Assembly (NCBI RefSeq): GCF_001014975.1
Contig: NZ_BBXA01000034.1
Coordinates: 153,670 to 217,669 of the forward strand
DNA: 64,000 nucleotides
Reading direction: 5' to 3'
Source: Novosphingobium sp. MD-1
GTDB lineage: Bacteria > Pseudomonadota > Alphaproteobacteria > Sphingomonadales > Sphingomonadaceae
In this document: positions 60,214-64,000 of the stretch, one piece after another
Position numbering within the stretch: the first letter of the stretch is position 1
Layout: every line of letters starts with the position of its first letter
Notes under the pieces: generated by a model
Database searches by the model: none
Seen by the model: only the letters and a program-made list of their open reading frames with translations
What the model was told of the DNA's origin: nothing
Translations under genes and position numbers: made by a program

Positions 60214-61272
60214 CTACGCCCCGGCCAGCGCCAGTTGCGCCGCCTTGGCGAATACCGTGGGCAAGCCGGCCTCTTCGATCCCTGCGAGCGGCCACCATTC
60301 TCCCTCGGCCAGACTAGCACCGCCAGCGGCATCGCAAAGCATCAATTGCAATTCGAGATCGAAATGGCTGAAGGTGTGCCGGACCAGCCCGCCCGAGCGC
60401 CAGCCACCGGCCAGCGGCGGTTCACCGTGGCCATCGGCGCGGGCGTTCCAGCCATCGTCGGGCAAGGCGCGCATCCCGCCCAGCATCCCCTTCCCCGGCC
60501 GCCGCACCAGCCAGACCGCGCCATCGCGCACGATCCAGAACGCGCGCCCGCGCCGCGTGGGCCGGGCCTTCTTCGCCGCCTTCACCGGCAGGCGCTCCGG
60601 ATCGCCCTCGGCATAGGCGCGGCAAGGCCCACGCACCGGGCACAGCAGGCAGCGCGGGGCCTTCACGGTGCAGACGGTCGCGCCAAGGTCCATCATCGCC
60701 TGCGCGAAATCGCCCGCGCGCACTTCGGGCGTGATCGCGTCCGTTGCATCGCGAATCGCCGGGCGCGCACCGGGCAGCGGTTCCGTGATGGCGAACAGCC
60801 GCGCCACCACGCGCTCGACATTGGCATCCACCACCACCGCGCGCCGCCCGAACGCGATCGCGGCGACGGCGGCAGCGGTATAGGCGCCCAGCCCCGGCAA
60901 GGCGCGCAGGGCTTCCTCGGTATCGGGGAACGTCCCGCCCATCGCCGCCACGGCGCGCGCGCAGGCGAGCAGGTTGCGGGCGCGGGCGTAGTATCCCAGC
61001 CCCGCCCAGGCGGCCATGACATCGGCATCATGCGCCGCCGCCAGATCGGTCACCGCCGGCCAGCGCTGGGTGAACTTCGCGAAATAGGGGCCGACAGCGG
61101 CCACGGTCGTCTGCTGGAGCATCACTTCCGACAGCCACACGCGGTAGGGGTCCTGCGCCGGCTCCCCCGGCAGCCGCCGCCACGGCAACCGGCGCGCGTG
61201 AACATCGTACCAGGCGAGCAGATCGCCGGCGATCGTACCCGCACCCAAATTCGTCTCGCCACTGGTCTGCAT
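60214..61272 (-). CDS. mutY: A/G-specific adenine DNA glycosylase
   Basis: Removes adenine mispaired with 8-oxoguanine. The 352-residue protein has the catalytic glutamate in SEVMLQQTTV (Glu49), the helix-hairpin-helix LPGLGAYTAAAV, catalytic Asp149 in VVVDANVERV, the 4Fe-4S cysteines Cys201, Cys208, Cys211 and Cys217, and a C-terminal Nudix-like 8-oxoG recognition domain. The start is ATG 61272; an upstream in-frame GTG/TTG region overlaps the divergent dciA start. Only 14 bp separate the two starts. Confidence 0.95.
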   Translation of the reverse strand: MQTSGETNLGAGTIAGDLLAWYDVHARRLPWRRLPGEPAQDPYRVWLSEVMLQQTTVAAVGPYFAKFTQRWPAVTDLAAAHDADVMAAWAGLGYYARARNLLACARAVAAMGGTFPDTEEALRALPGLGAYTAAAVAAIAFGRRAVVVDANVERVVARLFAITEPLPGARPAIRDATDAITPEVRAGDFAQAMMDLGATVCTVKAPRCLLCPVRGPCRAYAEGDPERLPVKAAKKARPTRRGRAFWIVRDGAVWLVRRPGKGMLGGMRALPDDGWNARADGHGEPPLAGGWRSGGLVRHTFSHFDLELQLMLCDAAGGASLAEGEWWPLAGIEEAGLPTVFAKAAQLALAGA

Positions 61273-61286
61273 CGCGCCGCTATGGC

Positions 61287-61892
61287 ATGGCAGCACGCAA
61301 TATGGAACGCGAAGCAGGAAAGCCCCGGAACGCCCCGCAAAAGACCGGCCAGAAGGCGGGTCAAAACGCCGGCAAACCGTTCGAGCGCGCGCGTGGCGGA
61401 GAGGCGCGGCAGATCGCCGACCTGATGCCCGCGATCGGCCGCACCGCCTTTCGCCGCTTCGGCTTCGTGCAGAGTTCGGTGGTCACGCGCTGGCCCGAGA
61501 TCGTGGGGCAGCACCACGCCCGGCACTGCGCGCCCGAATCGATCCGCTTCCCGCCCGGCGAAAAGGCCGATGGCATTCTCCAGCTGGTCGTCACGCCCGC
61601 GCACGCGCCGCTGATCCAGCACGTGATTCCCGAGATCATCGAGCGGGTGAACCGCTTCTTCGGCTATCGCGCGGTGGCGCGTGTCAAGATCCGGCAAGGC
61701 CAGGTTCAGGCGCCGCGCGGGAATGACGGCGCGCGGGCCGCGCCGCCTTCGCTCAAGCCCATTCCCATGGAACTGGGAGAATCGCTGCGCGACATCGGCG
61801 ATCCGGAACTGCGGGCCGTGCTGGAATCGCTGGCGCGCAACCTGGGCGGGAACACTTCGGACGGCAATCAGGACGGGGAAAAGACACAGTGA
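61287..61892 (+). CDS. dciA: DUF721 protein, DciA-like replicative helicase loader
   Basis: A 201-residue DUF721 protein; in bacteria lacking DnaC, this family (DciA) recruits or loads DnaB. The DUF721 core (RFGFVQSSVVTRWPEIVGQHHARHC) follows a basic, disordered N-terminus rich in Lys/Gln. It diverges from mutY, and its stop overlaps the next gene start (TGATG), coupling it to the thiol oxidoreductases. This mutY-dciA-dsbA-smc order appears conserved in sphingomonads (recollection). Confidence 0.87.
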   Translation: MAARNMEREAGKPRNAPQKTGQKAGQNAGKPFERARGGEARQIADLMPAIGRTAFRRFGFVQSSVVTRWPEIVGQHHARHCAPESIRFPPGEKADGILQLVVTPAHAPLIQHVIPEIIERVNRFFGYRAVARVKIRQGQVQAPRGNDGARAAPPSLKPIPMELGESLRDIGDPELRAVLESLARNLGGNTSDGNQDGEKTQ

Positions 61893-62635
61893 TGCGATCG
61901 ATCGTGCGGGCCCTGAGCATGCTGGCGCTGGCCTTGGCCGGAATGATGACATGGACCACGGCGGGTGCTGCGGCGGGGACCGGGGCCGGGACCGCAGCGG
62001 GCCGCCTGCCCGCCACCACGCGCCCGCCGACCACGATCGTCACCCGCACGGCCACCGAAAGCCACATCCTGGGCAACCCCGCCGCGCCGGTGAAGCTTGT
62101 GGAATATATCAGCTATACCTGCCCGCACTGCGCCGAATTCCACCATGAATCGCTGGCGCAGCTCCAGATCGGGTTCATCGGCAACGGCAAGGGTTCCGTA
62201 GAGATCCGCAGCTTCGTGCGCGATCCGGTGGACATGACCGTGGCCCTGCTGACGCATTGCGGGCCGCCGTCGAAATTCGTCACCCTGCACAACGCCTTTC
62301 TGGGTAGGCAGGCCGACTGGATCGGCCCGATGGTCTCCGCCAACGCGGCCCAGCGCCAGCGCTGGACCGCCGGCGATTTCGCCAGCCGCACCCGCGCTAT
62401 CGCCAGCGATTTCCATTTCTACGAGATCATGGCGACGCACGGCTTCGACCGCCCCGCCACCGACCGCTGCCTGGCCAACAAGGCCCTGGCCGACAAGCTG
62501 GCCAAGGGCACGCAGGACGCGGTGGACAAGGACTTCGTCACCGGTACGCCCAGCTTCGTGCTCAACGGCGTTCCGCTTTCGGGCACCTATACCTGGGAAG
62601 CGCTGAAGCCGCAGATCGAAGCCCGCCTGCACTGA
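61892..62635 (+). CDS. DsbA-like periplasmic thiol:disulfide oxidoreductase
   Basis: A 247-residue thioredoxin-fold protein with an N-terminal signal (about residues 1-28) and a CPHC active site (Cys77, Cys80) in YISYTCPHCAEFH, plus the cis-proline in GTPSFVLNG. Likely forms or isomerises disulfides in periplasmic proteins. The start ATG 61892 overlaps the dciA stop; a GTG one codon earlier is possible. A second DsbA-like gene follows within 96 bp. Confidence 0.92.
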   Translation: MRSIVRALSMLALALAGMMTWTTAGAAAGTGAGTAAGRLPATTRPPTTIVTRTATESHILGNPAAPVKLVEYISYTCPHCAEFHHESLAQLQIGFIGNGKGSVEIRSFVRDPVDMTVALLTHCGPPSKFVTLHNAFLGRQADWIGPMVSANAAQRQRWTAGDFASRTRAIASDFHFYEIMATHGFDRPATDRCLANKALADKLAKGTQDAVDKDFVTGTPSFVLNGVPLSGTYTWEALKPQIEARLH

Positions 62636-62730
62636 TCGGCCACGCACGTTCTTCAATCCGGCTTCAATCCAGCGCGCGGATCGGCTAGCCCTTGTCCCAA
62701 GCGCCACTTCCAATTCCGGGAACAGCATCC

Positions 62731-63480
62731 ATGAAACTTACCCGTAGCCGTCTTCTCCTGCTTGCCCTGCCGCTGGCGCTGGGCCTTTCCGCATGCGGCA
62801 AGAAGGATGAGGTGGGCGCCGGAGCCGAAACCGCCGCGCCGATCGCGAAGATCGCGCCGCCGGCCGGCAAGGCGTGGACCGACATGATCAGCGCCACGCC
62901 CGATGGCGGCTACCTGATGGGCAACCCGCAGGCACCGCTCAAGCTGATCGAGTTCGGCGCGCTGAGCTGTTCGCACTGCGCCGCCTTCTCCAAGGAAGGC
63001 TTTCCCAAGCTGAAGGACGAATACATCGCCAGCGGTCGGGTCAGCTATGAACTGCGCCTGTTCATGCTCAACGCGCTCGACGTGCCGGCCGCGCTGCTGG
63101 CCACTTGCGGTTCGCCCGAGGCGGTGATCCCGCTGAGCGAACAGTTCTGGGACTGGCAGCCCAACATGTTCACCAACCTGCAGAAGGATGAAGCCCGCTT
63201 CAAGGCGCTGGCCGAACAGCCGCCGGCGCAGCGCTTCGCCGGCATCGCCCAGCTGGGCGGCATGACCGACTTCTTCGCCGCGCGCGGCATCGCCGCCGAC
63301 CAGGGCGCCAAGTGCCTGTCCGATACCGCGAAAGCCACCGAACTCGCCAATCGCACCGACAAGGCGACGAAGGACTTCAACGTCACCGGCACGCCCACAT
63401 TCATCCTGAATGGCAAGAATCTGGAAGTTGCAAGCTGGCAGGAACTGGAACCGCTGCTACAAAAAGCTGGCGCGCGCTAA
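62731..63480 (+). CDS. DsbA-like lipoprotein thiol:disulfide oxidoreductase
   Basis: A 249-residue protein with a lipoprotein signal (lipobox LSAC, acylated Cys22) and a thioredoxin domain with the unusual active site CSHC (Cys80, Cys83) in FGALSCSHCAAF; the cis-proline is in TGTPTFILNG. Sequence is related to its upstream neighbour, suggesting an old duplication. ATG 62731 is used because it starts the lipoprotein signal. It ends 27 bp before smc. Confidence 0.92.
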   Translation: MKLTRSRLLLLALPLALGLSACGKKDEVGAGAETAAPIAKIAPPAGKAWTDMISATPDGGYLMGNPQAPLKLIEFGALSCSHCAAFSKEGFPKLKDEYIASGRVSYELRLFMLNALDVPAALLATCGSPEAVIPLSEQFWDWQPNMFTNLQKDEARFKALAEQPPAQRFAGIAQLGGMTDFFAARGIAADQGAKCLSDTAKATELANRTDKATKDFNVTGTPTFILNGKNLEVASWQELEPLLQKAGAR

Positions 63481-63507
63481 AGGGGAGCACGCGCGGAAGG
63501 GGGGCTA

Positions 63508-64000
63508 ATGGAATTCAGGCGCTTGAAGCTGACCGGCTTCAAGAGCTTTGTGGAACCCGCCGAACTCCGGATCGAACCGGGGTTGACGGGCATTGTCGGC
63601 CCCAACGGTTGCGGAAAATCGAACCTGCTGGAAGCGATCCGCTGGGTCATGGGCGAAAGCTCGGCCCGGTCGATGCGCGGCGGCGGCATGGAAGACGTGA
63701 TCTTCGCGGGCACCACCCAGCGCCCCGCGCGCGCCTTTGCCGAAGTGATGCTGACGGCGACGACCGATCCTTCCGGTCCGTTCGGCGGCGAACTGGAAGT
63801 GGTGCGCCGCATCGAACGCGGCGCGGGCAGCGCCTATCGCGTCAACGGCAAGGACGTGCGCGCCAAGGACGTGGCGCTGGTCTTCGCCGATGCCGCCACC
63901 GGCGCGCACAGCCCGGCGCTGGTCAGCCAGGGCCGCATCGCGGCGGTGATCGCCGCGCGCCCCGCCGAACGGCGCATGATGCTGGAGGAAGCGGCGGGGG
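63508..64000 (+). CDS. smc: Chromosome segregation protein SMC, 5' part
   Basis: The first 164 residues of SMC: the N-terminal ATPase head with Walker A GPNGCGKSN (residues 31-39), KLTGFKSFVEP before it, and the following RSMRGGGMEDVIFAGT. Together with the distant C-terminal half it forms the condensin ATPase. The frame runs off the right edge without a stop. GGAAGGGG lies upstream of the ATG. Confidence 0.96.
   Translation, partial: MEFRRLKLTGFKSFVEPAELRIEPGLTGIVGPNGCGKSNLLEAIRWVMGESSARSMRGGGMEDVIFAGTTQRPARAFAEVMLTATTDPSGPFGGELEVVRRIERGAGSAYRVNGKDVRAKDVALVFADAATGAHSPALVSQGRIAAVIAARPAERRMMLEEAAG

Noticed and set aside
1..64000. tRNA, rRNA, CRISPR arrays, transposases or prophage genes
   Set aside because: Both strands were scanned by eye; no cloverleaf with a conserved T-loop, no spaced direct-repeat array and no transposase or integrase sequence was found.

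Overview
The window looks like chromosomal DNA of a high-GC alphaproteobacterium of the Sphingomonadales, most like Novosphingobium. This is inferred from the GC-rich codon use, the gene families (Bpt leucyltransferase, TamA/TamB, a catabolic TonB-dependent receptor, DciA-type DUF721) and a GC-rich dispersed palindrome scattered between genes. No rRNA, tRNA, CRISPR array, transposase or origin was recognised. About 50 protein genes are supported; most other open frames are shadows of these in GC-rich DNA.

Layout. 1-7.8 kb: the probable end of glnB, then glnA with terminators, a small unknown protein, a membrane GGDEF-EAL protein, an aldehyde dehydrogenase and a GT4 glycosyltransferase. 7.8-17.1 kb, minus strand: tamB, tamA, bpt, threonine dehydratase and a VanZ-like protein. 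17.2-22.1 kb: a Kef-type antiporter, gcdH with a divergent LysR regulator, and an AT-richer membrane-protein gene next to a dispersed inverted repeat.

22.3-35.1 kb is a catabolic cluster for aromatic amines. A TetR regulator diverges from aauB-aauE-aauD-aauA (TTQ-dependent aromatic amine dehydrogenase and its maturation proteins). Two monohaem cytochromes c follow, then a TonB receptor broken by one frameshift, an aldehyde dehydrogenase, an acyl-CoA synthetase, a tannase/feruloyl-esterase-type hydrolase and a DUF481 outer-membrane protein. Inferred flow: amine is oxidised in the periplasm, electrons go to the cytochromes, and the aldehyde becomes acid and then acyl-CoA.

35.1-40.8 kb: a LysR regulator diverges from DUF1338-astC-astA-astD, part of the arginine succinyltransferase pathway, with astB and astE absent. 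40.9-44.5 kb: a compact operon of a TIR-TM-TPR protein, a small unknown protein and a TPR-SLOG-pseudocyclase-like protein. This is the best candidate here for an undescribed nucleotide-signalling or defence system. A Crp/Fnr regulator converges on it. 45.6-48 kb: a paired acyl-CoA dehydrogenase operon behind a perfect 18-bp palindrome. 48.1-54.5 kb: a DUF389 protein and a cobalamin-riboswitch-led btuB-F-C-D import operon.

54.6-64 kb: a SleB-type hydrolase, an AT-rich SIR2-like gene beside the same repeat seen at 22.2 kb, and an overlapping minus-strand run of serine hydrolase, nudC and a DsbA/FrnE-like protein. Then come mutY divergent from dciA, two DsbA-like thiol oxidoreductases and the start of smc, which runs off the window.
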